Shown: piece after piece, positions 35,687-42,523 of the stretch
Position numbering within the stretch: the stretch's first letter is position 1
Layout: each line of letters begins with the position of its first letter
DNA from: Allobosea psychrotolerans
GTDB lineage: Bacteria; Pseudomonadota; Alphaproteobacteria; Rhizobiales; Beijerinckiaceae
DNA: 51,684 bases
Direction: 5' to 3'
Assembly: GCF_002917105.1 (NCBI RefSeq)
Contig: NZ_PQFZ01000005.1
Span: 1 to 51,684 of the forward strand
The notes under the pieces: generated by a model
What the model was told of the DNA's origin: nothing
The model's input: the letters and a program-made list of their open reading frames with translations, nothing else
Database searches by the model: none
Made by a program: the position numbers and the translations under genes

Positions 35687-36040
35687 TTATTTCGCCTGGG
35701 GGGTGCAGACCACCTTGTCGTCGAAGACGTAGCAGATGCTCATTTCGCCGGTGCGGATGTTGACCCGGAAGATGCCGCCCTCGCGCTCGTGCCGCGACGG
35801 CACGAGCTGGTAGTCGCTGGGCGCCTGCGGCCCGGCCCCCTCGCCCGCCGCAAAGCAGATCGTCATGCCGACGCCACCTTCCTTGAGCTGGAACTGGCAG
35901 GCCCCGACCTCGCCTGTCGCCTTGTCGATACGGTAGACGCGGTTGAGATCGGTCTGCGGCGCCGGCGCGAATTCGAAGGGGGCGGCGACGGCCGGGCCGG
36001 CCGCCGCGATGCACAGGCTCGAGGCCGCCACGAGGCGCAT
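35687..36040 (-). CDS. Small secreted hypothetical protein
   Basis: A 117-residue exported protein. The signal peptide MRLVAASSLCIAAAGPAVAA is cut after AVAA. The mature part is beta-rich and consists of two similar halves: YRIDKATGEVGACQFQLKEGGVGMTICFA, and FRVNIRTGEMSICYVFDDKVVCTP. Both read RxNxxTGExxxC, so it may be an internally duplicated disulfide-stabilised domain. The start at 36040 puts the signal peptide first; an ATG at 36106 would add 22 residues. Expression is probably monocistronic. No family name is known to me. Confidence 0.75.
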   Translation of the reverse strand: MRLVAASSLCIAAAGPAVAAPFEFAPAPQTDLNRVYRIDKATGEVGACQFQLKEGGVGMTICFAAGEGAGPQAPSDYQLVPSRHEREGGIFRVNIRTGEMSICYVFDDKVVCTPQAK

Positions 36041-36180
36041 CAGCTTTTCCAGGGAGTTCGACACCGCAGCATTCCTTCCAGCGAATCGGCGAGACGATAT
36101 CACCATCGCTGCAGCTTTTGCCGACAGAGCGGCATCAGTGCGGCGCCGCAGCCTTTCCGAAGCGGCCTTAAGCGGGCTAA

Positions 36181-36343
36181 GAGACCGTTTGGAAATGTGA
36201 GCCCTCATCCTGAGGAGCCGCGTCAGCGGCGTCTCGAAGGATGCTCCAGATGGTTCCGGAGCCTCCTGGAGCATCCTTCGAGACGCCATTCCCAAGGGAA
36301 TGGCTCCTCAGGATGAGGGCTCGCGGAGTGTCCAAACAGCCTC
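36181..36343. repeat. Palindromic repeat element, family B, copy 3 with IS-like ends
   Basis: The most complete family B copy (163 bp). The ends read GAGACCGTTTGGA on the left and, inward on the right, GAGGCTGTTTGGA, matching at 11 of 13 positions. Both ends are flanked by TAA (36178-36180 and 36344-36346), consistent with a 3-bp target duplication of the TNA kind produced by IS427-group (IS5 family) elements. The interior is the same long hairpin as in copies 1 and 2. No coding capacity. Confidence 0.8.
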
Positions 36344-36393
36344 TAAGAGGCTCTATACGTCCCGCGATCCTTGCGCCCAGAAAGACCCTGCCC

Positions 36394-37098
36394 ATGAGTC
36401 TGCCCGCCATCGTCGTGTTCGATCTCGACGGCACGCTCGCCGAGACCGCGCCCGACATCATGCGCACGCTCAACCTCATCCTGGTGCGCGAGGGCCTGGC
36501 GGCGCTGCCGCTCGATCGCGCCCGCGAACTGGTCGGCGCCGGGGCCCGGGCCCTGATCGAACGCGGCTTTCGCGTCTCCGGCCGCCCCCTCGACGAGGCG
36601 ACGCTGGAGCGGCTGTTCGAGGACTTCCTGCTGATCTATGCGCAGGACACAGCCTCCAGCAGCCATCTCTTCGACGGCGTGCTGGAGGCGATGGATGCGC
36701 TTGCCTCCGAGGGCTATGCCCTCGCGGTCTGCACCAACAAGCCGATCCTGCATACGCGACTGATCCTCGATCATTTCGGCATCACCGGGCGTTTCGCCGC
36801 CATCGCCGGACGCGACAGCTTTCCCTTCCACAAGCCCGATCCGCGCCATCTGACCCTGACGATCGAGGCTGCCGGGGCCGATCCGGGACGCGCCGTGATG
36901 ATCGGCGATTCGCGCACCGACATCGCCACGGCCAAGGCCGCCGGAATTCCCTGCATCTGCGTGCCCTTCGGCTATACCGACGTCGCCATCGAGACGCTGG
37001 CGCCCGATCTCGTGATCCAGCATTTCGATGCCCTGCCCGACGCGGTGCGCCAGCTCTTCGGCCAGCAAGCGCTTGGCCGCGTGCCCATGCATTCTTGA
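36394..37098 (+). CDS. gph: HAD-family phosphoglycolate phosphatase
   Basis: HAD-superfamily hydrolase of 234 residues, most like phosphoglycolate phosphatase, which clears 2-phosphoglycolate formed by oxygenase side reactions or DNA repair. Motif I is VFDLDGTLAETAPD with the nucleophile Asp, motif II is VCTNKP, and motifs III/IV lie in KPDPRHL and MIGDSRTDIATAKAAG. A helical cap of about 80 residues lies between motifs I and II. The ATG at 36394 gives MSLPAIVVFDLDGT; longer frames upstream are repeat-derived. In related genomes gph lies near rpiA, and here it is on the opposite strand about 2.3 kb away. Confidence 0.9.
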   Translation: MSLPAIVVFDLDGTLAETAPDIMRTLNLILVREGLAALPLDRARELVGAGARALIERGFRVSGRPLDEATLERLFEDFLLIYAQDTASSSHLFDGVLEAMDALASEGYALAVCTNKPILHTRLILDHFGITGRFAAIAGRDSFPFHKPDPRHLTLTIEAAGADPGRAVMIGDSRTDIATAKAAGIPCICVPFGYTDVAIETLAPDLVIQHFDALPDAVRQLFGQQALGRVPMHS

Positions 37099-37182
37099 CG
37101 CGTGCATTCTTGACGCCAAGGATTCTTGACGCGTCTCATTCTTGACGCCACGGCGCGCGCCGACTAGGAGAAGCGCCGGTGC

Positions 37183-37257
37183 GGGCGACTAGCTCAGCGG
37201 TAGAGCACTCCCTTCACACGGGAGTGGTCACAGGTTCGATCCCTGTGTCGCCCACCA
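37183..37257 (+). tRNA. tRNA-Val (anticodon CAC)
   Basis: Acceptor stem GGGCGAC / GTCGCCC, D-arm GCTCAGCGGTAGAGC, anticodon arm CTCCC-TTCACAC-GGGAG with anticodon CAC, T-arm ACAGG-TTCGATC-CCTGT, and an encoded CCA end preceded by discriminator A. All stems pair. It marks the junction between ordinary chromosome and the phage-like island. Confidence 0.97.
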
Positions 37258-37327
37258 TCCACCTCATTGCCGGATAAGGCTTTTGTGGTGGATTTCCGCG
37301 CAACAAGCCGGCGGATTTCTCCCCCGT

Positions 37328-37525
37328 TCAATCGCATTTCAACAGCGGCGTCGCGGCCAGTTTTTGCAGCTCGCACCGCCCGAAATCCGCTGCCTGCGCC
37401 ACATCTTCGGGCGCGTCGACGCCGAATGCCTCGTCATGTTCGGCCGTCAGCGAGCGCAACTCTCGACCGTCCTTGTCACAGGAGCGGCGGGCATTGCCTC
37501 CCAAGGCTTGACTTTTTGATCGCAT
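37328..37525 (-). CDS. Possible small hypothetical gene
   Basis: A 65-residue frame divergent from the gene at 37537, with balanced composition (LRSLTAEHDEAFGVDAPEDVAQ) and a purine-rich GAGAGAACAG before its ATG. No family is recognised. It may be a real phage-type gene or a chance frame; an alternative plus-strand frame covers the same bases. Confidence 0.3.
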   Translation of the reverse strand: MRSKSQALGGNARRSCDKDGRELRSLTAEHDEAFGVDAPEDVAQAADFGRCELQKLAATPLLKCD

Positions 37526-37536
37526 CTGTTCTCTCT

Positions 37537-37971
37537 ATGTTCTCGTCTTCGAGATGTATGATGAAACCAGCCGGGGCGGAGCCGTCCGTCGTTCCACCAT
37601 CCCTCGACACGACCTTGATGCAGTACCCTTGGGTGGTGATCCGGTTCAGTTGCCATTTCTGTGAGCGCGGTGGCCGGGCGCGGCTTGCGGCCTGTGCCGC
37701 ACAATTCGGCAAGCATGCAAGCCTGCTGCGGCTGCTGACGGTGTTCGTCTCGGGCTGTCCCTATGATCCTTCCAATCCGGCGCGCAAGCCGCAAAAATAC
37801 GGACATCACTGCGGTGCTTATCTGCCTGATCTTGGCCGCACGTCGCCGCCTGATCTCCCGCCGGCGCTGACCGGCCTCAGCTTGATCGAGGGAGGCAAGG
37901 CGGACATGCTGCCGGCCGAACATTCTCCAAGCCAGCAGCGACGACGAGTGGGGGCAAGCGACAATGGATAG
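37537..37971 (+). CDS. Hypothetical protein with paired cysteines
   Basis: The most likely coding part (about 140 residues) starts at ATGs 37537, 37558 or 37561. After an Ala/Pro leader it reads YPWVVIRFSCHFCERGGRAR, with a CxxC pair, then LAACAAQFGKHASLLRLLTVFVSGCPYDP and KYGHHCGAYLPDL. The four Cys/His groups suggest a zinc-binding fold. The CxxC-then-GRxRLA pattern resembles small hypothetical proteins known from alphaproteobacterial phages and islands. The C-terminal 40 residues are probably disordered. It begins the island's plus-strand gene run. Confidence 0.6.
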   Translation: MFSSSRCMMKPAGAEPSVVPPSLDTTLMQYPWVVIRFSCHFCERGGRARLAACAAQFGKHASLLRLLTVFVSGCPYDPSNPARKPQKYGHHCGAYLPDLGRTSPPDLPPALTGLSLIEGGKADMLPAEHSPSQQRRRVGASDNG

Positions 37972-37980
37972 GACTAGGCG

Positions 37981-38187
37981 GTGAAAAATGCCGTGGTCCT
38001 GCTCCTCTTGGCGGTCGTCGTTTTCCTTTCCGCTCGCCTCGTGTCGGTTGAGAATCAACGCTATGCCGCTGCGCTCGGGATGTGCCCGATGGAATACGTG
38101 CCCGCGATTCAAGACCCGACCTGTCTATCCAAAGTCGAAACCCGCACGTCTTGGCTGTGGCATCTCTACTATGCTGTGAAAGGCTAA
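37981..38187 (+). CDS. Small single-span membrane or secreted protein
   Basis: A 68-residue protein with a GTG start. The N terminus KNAVVLLLLAVVVFLSARL is a membrane segment or uncleaved signal. The remaining 45 residues contain two cysteines (GMCPMEY and PTCLSK) and end LWHLYYAVKG. It starts 9 bp after the previous stop and ends 4 bp before the SRAP gene, so the three are probably one transcript. No family known. Confidence 0.55.
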   Translation: MKNAVVLLLLAVVVFLSARLVSVENQRYAAALGMCPMEYVPAIQDPTCLSKVETRTSWLWHLYYAVKG

Positions 38188-38191
38188 GCTC

Positions 38192-38917
38192 ATGTGCAAC
38201 CTCTACAGCATGACGAAGAGCGTCGACGCGATGCGCAAGCTCTTCGCAAAATTCGACGCGCCGGAGACCAACCTGCCGCCGCAGCCGGGGATCTTCCCGG
38301 ACTATGAGGCCCCGATCATCCGCAATGAAGAGAACGGCCCGCACCTCGCCATGACGCGTTGGGGCATGCCGTCTCCATTCTTCGTCATCGAGAAAGCCGC
38401 GACGCTGCGGGCAGACAAACTCGCGGCGAAGGGCAAGGCCGTCGACATGGCTCAGATGCTCCGCATGGAGCCGAGCACGGGCAACACGAACATCCGGGAT
38501 ACGAAATACGCGCACTGGCAGAAATTTCTGGGGGTCGAGCGTCGCTGCCTGGTGCCGTTCACGTCCTTCTCCGAATTCAACAAGGACGCTGGTGGCGACA
38601 TCTGGTTCGCGCTCGGGGAGGATCGCCCGCTCGCGTTCTTCGCCGGTGTGTGGACACCGCAGTGGCGAAGCGTGCGGAAGATCAAGGAGGGTGAGGTGAA
38701 GGCCGATCTCTTTGCCTTCCTGACCACGGATCCGAATGCCGAGGTCAAGGCGATCCATCCCAAGGCCATGCCGGCGATCCTGACGACGCCGGAGGAATGC
38801 GAGACCTGGATGACGGCCCCATGGGAACTTGCGAGGGGGCTTCAGCGTCCTCTCCCGGACGGTACGCTCGAGATCGTCGCACGTGGCCTGAAAAAGGATG
38901 AAGCTGGATATGTCTAA
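38192..38917 (+). CDS. SOS response-associated peptidase (SRAP/HMCES/YedK family)
   Basis: SRAP proteins recognise abasic sites in single-stranded DNA and form a covalent thiazolidine link through the N-terminal Cys2 after Met removal. This 241-residue copy starts MCNLYSMTKS, keeping Cys2. It has RWGMPSPFF, RCLVPFTSFSEF with the catalytic Glu, PLAFFAGVWTP, and the conserved His in IHPKAMPAIL. All key positions that I can see are intact. The gene stands in a row of small island genes and overlaps the next ORF by 8 bp. It could protect phage DNA during repair or replication. Confidence 0.92.
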   Translation: MCNLYSMTKSVDAMRKLFAKFDAPETNLPPQPGIFPDYEAPIIRNEENGPHLAMTRWGMPSPFFVIEKAATLRADKLAAKGKAVDMAQMLRMEPSTGNTNIRDTKYAHWQKFLGVERRCLVPFTSFSEFNKDAGGDIWFALGEDRPLAFFAGVWTPQWRSVRKIKEGEVKADLFAFLTTDPNAEVKAIHPKAMPAILTTPEECETWMTAPWELARGLQRPLPDGTLEIVARGLKKDEAGYV

Positions 38918-39098
38918 GAGTGAGCTGGACGATCGCATTGCGATCCTGCGCAAGAGCATCGCCGATTTGACCGCGCAAGCAACCGGCGTGGCTGGCGCCG
39001 CCTCTGAAGAGCTATTGGCGTCTCGAATCGAGGAACAGCAATCCTTGCTGGATGAACTCATCAAGCAGCGCGAGGCCATGGAAGAGAAGGCCGGCTGA
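38910..39098 (+). CDS. Small coiled-coil protein downstream of SRAP
   Basis: A 62-residue protein (MSKSELDDRIAILRKSIADL to EEKAG) that is almost entirely predicted alpha-helical coiled coil, with a short Gly/Ala linker in the middle (GVAGAAS). Its start lies inside the SRAP gene, 8 bp before that stop codon, so the two are probably translationally coupled. An AAAGG stretch lies just upstream. Function unknown; it may partner with SRAP or with a phage protein. Confidence 0.6.
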   Translation: MSKSELDDRIAILRKSIADLTAQATGVAGAASEELLASRIEEQQSLLDELIKQREAMEEKAG

Positions 39099-39356
39099 GA
39101 AAGCCCTGCCCAACAGACGTTGCATGGAATGGGGGGATCCTCGCGGCCCGACGCCGCGTTTCCTTCCCTCATTGCGGACCCCGCCCCCCGACCGCCGCGC
39201 AAGCGTCGCCGGTGATGCTTCGTGACCGGCGCGATGGCTCGACCCGGTGCAGTCGCGCGGGCGCCGCGCGAAGGCCATCAACAGGCTGATCGCCTGATGC
39301 TCAACCGGCGCGCAGGAGGTAGGGTCTCCCGTCCTCGAGGAGATTCGCCTGTGCCG

Positions 39357-39611
39357 ATGCCTGCCCCATCATTCACCTGGTCCGATCTCGCCGGCCGCGA
39401 GGTTTCGACATGGTCCGAGGAATGGCGGCTCGAATGCGAGGTCGCCTATCTGCTCAGCCTGCCGCTGCCTGCGCGCAACGCGATGCTGGACGGCGTGACC
39501 GGATCGACCGACCGCGACGCGCGCGGGATCAAAGGCGTTCGCGGCGAGGCGGCGGTCGTGGCGCTGCGGGCGCATATCCAGCGGCTGGCCGAAATCAGGA
39601 AGCGCGGCTGA
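39357..39611 (+). CDS. Small conserved hypothetical protein (DUF7696-like, copy 1)
   Basis: An 84-residue protein. Its core SEEWRLECEVAYLLSLPLPAR, then RDARGIKGVRGEAAVVALRAHIQRLAEI, matches the pattern of small helical proteins that I know from alphaproteobacterial phages and islands and believe are named DUF7696. The same pattern recurs in the minus-strand gene at 41122-41412. The ATG at 39357 is chosen; a GTG two codons earlier is an alternative. Confidence 0.6.
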   Translation: MPAPSFTWSDLAGREVSTWSEEWRLECEVAYLLSLPLPARNAMLDGVTGSTDRDARGIKGVRGEAAVVALRAHIQRLAEIRKRG

Positions 39612-39917
39612 GACGAAAACGGCCGCGGGATGACGCCGTCCCTCACGACACATCCAACCGGAACACATCCTCCGCATCGGCCTCCTCTCATAGCCCCTTA
39701 CAGGAGGCGTGCCGGAGAATTCCGTCTTTGGTCCAGCCGCAGAAGGCGATCTCCGCCGGCAGGATCGGTGAGACCCAGGCGGAGAACGCTACGCGCACAC
39801 ACTCAACCGGCCCTCCACGCATCCGAATCGCAAACCTCCGCAGCGAGGCTTCGTTCCCGGTGGAACAAGTGCTCGCTCGCGATAGTTTGGCCGAAGGTGA
39901 GTTGCGGAGGTTTGGCG

Positions 39918-40145
39918 ATGCTGTGGACAGAGCACCAGAAGCGTTCGGGCTGGCGGATCCCGCGCGAGGTCTATCGCGAGCGCTGCCAGGACGAAGACGG
40001 CAACCGCTATACCGTCATCGTCCTCAACGACGAGATCGGCGTCACCACCTATCGCCTCGATGACGGTTCGCCAGTGCGCTCCGTCGATGACTGCGAATTC
40101 GAGGTCATGGCGACCGGAAAGTTTCTGTCGCGCTGCGAGGGCTGA
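39918..40145 (+). CDS. Small hypothetical protein
   Basis: A 75-residue protein preceded by GCGGAGGTTTGGCG. Sequence features are RSGWRIPREVYRERCQDEDGNRYTVIVLND followed by VTTYRLDDGSPVRSVDDCEFEV, a pattern of short beta strands with two cysteines. It is followed 1 bp later by a small membrane-protein frame. I know of similar short proteins in Bradyrhizobium-like genomes but no function. Confidence 0.6.
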   Translation: MLWTEHQKRSGWRIPREVYRERCQDEDGNRYTVIVLNDEIGVTTYRLDDGSPVRSVDDCEFEVMATGKFLSRCEG

Positions 40146-40146
40146 C

Positions 40147-40299
40147 ATGGCGAGGTGGACGAGCTTTGTGATTATCGCCGCGGTGCCGTTTATGGTGACC
40201 CTGTTCGTCGCGATCCTCTGGCGGGTAACCAGCCCAAAGTCCGGCCTCACGTCAGGTTGGCGTGAGGCGCAAGACGATACCGGCCACCCAGACAGATGA
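40147..40299 (+). CDS. Small single-span membrane protein
   Basis: A 50-residue frame starting 1 bp after the previous stop codon. MARWTSFVIIAAVPFMVTLFVAILWRV is one membrane segment, followed by a polar tail (SGWREAQDDTGHPDR). The tight spacing supports coupled expression. Function unknown. Confidence 0.45.
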   Translation: MARWTSFVIIAAVPFMVTLFVAILWRVTSPKSGLTSGWREAQDDTGHPDR

Positions 40300-40367
40300 C
40301 CGCTGCCGCGCGCTGGCGCAGCCGCCATTAAATTCCCTTGCCCATCCCGCGGCTCCGGTAGCGCGAC

Positions 40368-40574
40368 TCAGGGCTCGCCCTTGACCTTGCGTCCCGGATC
40401 GAGAGCGCTGGGCGAGCTCGACGGTTTCGGATCGCCTTTCGGGGCGGTTCCGACTTTGGCGTCGCTCGTTCCACTGCGATCAGACGAAGGGGTACCGGAA
40501 CCTGGACGGGGCCGGCTATCGCTTGCGCGGCGGGGTTGACCGGCTGTCGCATCGTTCTTGGTTTTGGCGGGCAT
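40368..40574 (-). CDS. Small Pro/Ser/Lys-rich protein
   Basis: A 68-residue, probably disordered protein (MPAKTKNDATAGQPRR to GRKVKGEP). The main support is an excellent ribosome site, AGGAGGA, 6 nt before the ATG at 40574. Low complexity prevents any family call. Confidence 0.5.
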   Translation of the reverse strand: MPAKTKNDATAGQPRRASDSRPRPGSGTPSSDRSGTSDAKVGTAPKGDPKPSSSPSALDPGRKVKGEP

Positions 40575-40763
40575 GTGCGCTCCTCCTCTGCGAACGAACG
40601 CCTCTCCGCTGATCGGGTTCCGGAACTCGCGCGTCGACGCGCATTTACGTTCCCCTAGGCGCGAAAAGGCCGTGCCCTTTCGGAACTCGGCCAGTGGTTG
40701 GGAACAAACCGATTGCGCGGTCTGCGCTCGCCGAGCGGGCTGAGGCCCTGCGAGCAGATCCGC

Positions 40764-40997
40764 CTAGGCGCCGCTGCTCTGCGAGGCGCGCAGCCCGAAC
40801 TGGTGCAGAACGTTCTTCTTGAGGTCATCCTCATCGAGCGCCAATGGCGCCAGGTTCGCGACCAGATAGGCAAGCCTCGTGCGTTCGCCATCGCGCTCCG
40901 GCTCAGGGATGGCATCCTTGAGTTCGTTCCACACGGCCTCCATCACCGCGCAGGCTCGGGCCAGGTCGGATGGATCTCTCAGCGACGAAAAGGGCAT
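40764..40997 (-). CDS. Small helical hypothetical protein
   Basis: A 77-residue protein reading MPFSSLRDPSDLARACAVMEAVWNELKDAI-type sequence, then ERTRLAYLVANLAPLALDEDDLKKN. The LARACAVMEAAW...ERTRLAYIVA pattern is one that I know from small alphaproteobacterial hypothetical proteins. It is preceded by GGGGGAAGGAG and lies downstream of another minus-strand small gene but beyond a terminator. Function unknown. Confidence 0.6.
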   Translation of the reverse strand: MPFSSLRDPSDLARACAVMEAVWNELKDAIPEPERDGERTRLAYLVANLAPLALDEDDLKKNVLHQFGLRASQSSGA

Positions 40998-41073
40998 TCT
41001 CCTTCCCCCGGATTGACAACCCCGAGGGAAATTTAGGAGCCGCGACGCGTGCCGCAAGTGCCTCGTCGCAATG

Positions 41074-41107
41074 AAAAAAAGCCCGCCGCTCCCGAGGGAG
41101 CGGCGGC
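41074..41107 (-). terminator. Strong intrinsic terminator
   Basis: Stem GCCCGCCGCTCCC / GGGAGCGGCGGGC with a short loop, followed on the minus strand by seven Ts. It ends the transcript of the small gene at 41122-41412. Confidence 0.9.
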
Positions 41108-41121
41108 CTGATTGGCGAGGC

Positions 41122-41412
41122 TCATCGGATGAGCGCGGGAACCGCATCGCTGCGAATCCGGAACAGGTTGATCTGGCTTCGCAGGTACCTGACCTCGGCC
41201 GGCCCCCTGATTGCCGTGATGCTGCGGTGGCTTGCTCTGCGCCCGAATCCGGTCAGGATATCTTCCAGGCAATCGGGCGAAAGCGAGCAGAGAAACTCCA
41301 CTTCGCGCTCGTGGCGAAATTCCTCGGAGACGTTCGAGATCAGTTCACCGGTCAAGACAGATCTGACCGGTGCCGAGCCTGCCAGATCACGGGGAGTTCT
41401 ATTGGAAAACAT
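41122..41412 (-). CDS. Small conserved hypothetical protein (DUF7696-like, copy 2)
   Basis: A 96-residue protein with a strong AGGAGG site 6 nt before its ATG and a strong terminator after it, so it is a monocistronic unit. The core is SEEFRHEREVEFLCSLSPDC, then SITAIRGPAEVRYLRSQINLF. It shares the frame SEExRxExEVxxLxSL...RxIxxxRGxAxxxxLRxxI with the plus-strand gene at 39357. The two therefore appear to be diverged paralogues in one island. Confidence 0.7.
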   Translation of the reverse strand: MFSNRTPRDLAGSAPVRSVLTGELISNVSEEFRHEREVEFLCSLSPDCLEDILTGFGRRASHRSITAIRGPAEVRYLRSQINLFRIRSDAVPALIR

Positions 41413-41558
41413 GATGAACCTCCTGGTGAGCAACCTTTCCAGGCCGATTACGTTCCCCGGAATTCAAAATCAGGCTCCGCCGAAGTAAAACCCGAGGTCT
41501 CCGCACGATCTCGAGCCAGGTGCCCTCCGGCGATCTGGCCTGAAGGCCCGCCTTCCGC

Positions 41559-42134
41559 TCAGGGCGGGGCGGGCCGTCGCGCCGCCAATTCGCGCAGCAG
41601 CTGCTCCAGCGCCCGCATCCGCTCGTCCTGCGAGCGGATGCGCTCCTCATGCCGGGCCATCACCGCATCGAAACCCTGCGCCTGGTCGATGAAGCGGCTG
41701 TTCATGGCCGCGCTCTGCTCGACCAGGCCGAGCTTGACGCGGTCGGCCGCCATGTCGCGCTGCGCCTGCTGCTGGGCCGTGTTCAGCGCGGTGATGGCAT
41801 CGCCCTGCCCGCGCACCGAGAGCGCCACCTGCGCAAGCTGCGAGGCGAGATCCAGCCGCACCGTGGCGATCTGGCCGTTGACGAGAAAGATCAGGCCGCC
41901 GAACAGCACCGAGGTCACCACCACCGCCGTGCCGATCATGCCGACGATCTGCGGCATGGTCAGGCGGGCGGATTTATAGGCGGCGCGGTCCTCCTCGGCC
42001 TTTTCCGACCATTCCCTTCGAAAGCTCTTGAGATCCTGGCCGAGGTTCTCGAGACTCGCGCCGAGCAGCTGGATATCCGTCTCGACCTTGCCGAGCCGGC
42101 GATCATAGTTCCGGGCTTCGGTCGTCATCGACAT
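41559..42134 (-). CDS. Phage coiled-coil membrane protein
   Basis: A 191-residue protein with one membrane segment near residues 61-83 (IVGMIGTAVVVTSVLFGGLIF), flanked by coiled coils on both sides (YDRRLGKVETDIQLLGASLENL before, and a long helical C-terminal half with MNSRFIDQAQGFDAVMARHEERIRSQDERM). It follows the endolysin-spanin genes on the same strand, 55 bp after the outer spanin. A role in lysis timing or membrane anchoring is possible from position alone. The ATG at 42134 is preferred over a longer Arg-rich frame. Confidence 0.65.
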   Translation of the reverse strand: MSMTTEARNYDRRLGKVETDIQLLGASLENLGQDLKSFRREWSEKAEEDRAAYKSARLTMPQIVGMIGTAVVVTSVLFGGLIFLVNGQIATVRLDLASQLAQVALSVRGQGDAITALNTAQQQAQRDMAADRVKLGLVEQSAAMNSRFIDQAQGFDAVMARHEERIRSQDERMRALEQLLRELAARRPAPP

Positions 42135-42189
42135 GGCCCCCGGCACGGCGCGCAGGCTTTCCGCCTGGGCGCCGGCATGTCGCCGGCGC

Positions 42190-42384
42190 TCATGTCCGGC
42201 ACCAGGCGGCGCGGCGGGCATTGTTGCCCTTGACGCCGTCGATGGTCTCGGGCGTGTCCCTGGAAGACCACAGCACAGGCTTCCACACCGCGCAGACCTC
42301 AGTCACGCCGGAACCCGTCGTTTGACAGCCGGCAAGCAGGGTCAGCGAGACAGCGAGCATGGGCATCGTCAGCCATCGTTGCAT
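42190..42384 (-). CDS. Outer-membrane spanin lipoprotein (Rz1-like)
   Basis: A 64-residue lipoprotein. The signal MQRWLTMPMLAVSLTLLAGC ends in a lipobox LAGC. The mature 46 residues include a CAVWKPVLWSSRDTPETI segment common to outer spanins of alphaproteobacterial phages. The gene starts inside the inner-spanin gene and overlaps its 3' end by 86 bp in another frame, the classical Rz/Rz1 layout. It should span to the inner spanin and fuse the two membranes at the end of lysis. Confidence 0.8.
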   Translation of the reverse strand: MQRWLTMPMLAVSLTLLAGCQTTGSGVTEVCAVWKPVLWSSRDTPETIDGVKGNNARRAAWCRT

Positions 42385-42523
42385 CGTTCAGCTTCCTTGC
42401 GATGATGTCCGCTTGCTCGGCGCGCGCGGCGTCGCGGCCGCTCTGCTTGGCCTGATGCCATGCCCCGGCGAGCGCGAGCACGGCTGCGGCGCCGAGCGCG
42501 AGATAGAGGCAGAGCCTGGTCAT
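42299..42523 (-). CDS. Inner-membrane spanin (Rz-like)
   Basis: A 74-residue protein with one N-terminal membrane segment (LYLALGAAAVLALAGAWHQA) and a helical periplasmic part rich in Ala, Arg, Asp and Glu, the topology of an inner spanin. Its ATG overlaps the endolysin stop by 4 bp, and the outer-spanin gene begins inside it. Two cysteines near the C terminus (RCLADPACR) may stabilise the dimer. Confidence 0.75.
   Translation of the reverse strand: MTRLCLYLALGAAAVLALAGAWHQAKQSGRDAARAEQADIIARKLNDATMADDAHARCLADPACRLSNDGFRRD

Noticed and set aside
37194..37376. A 60-codon minus-strand frame across the tRNA
   Set aside because: Its end (RDRTCDHSRVKGV) is the well-known false translation of an antisense tRNA.
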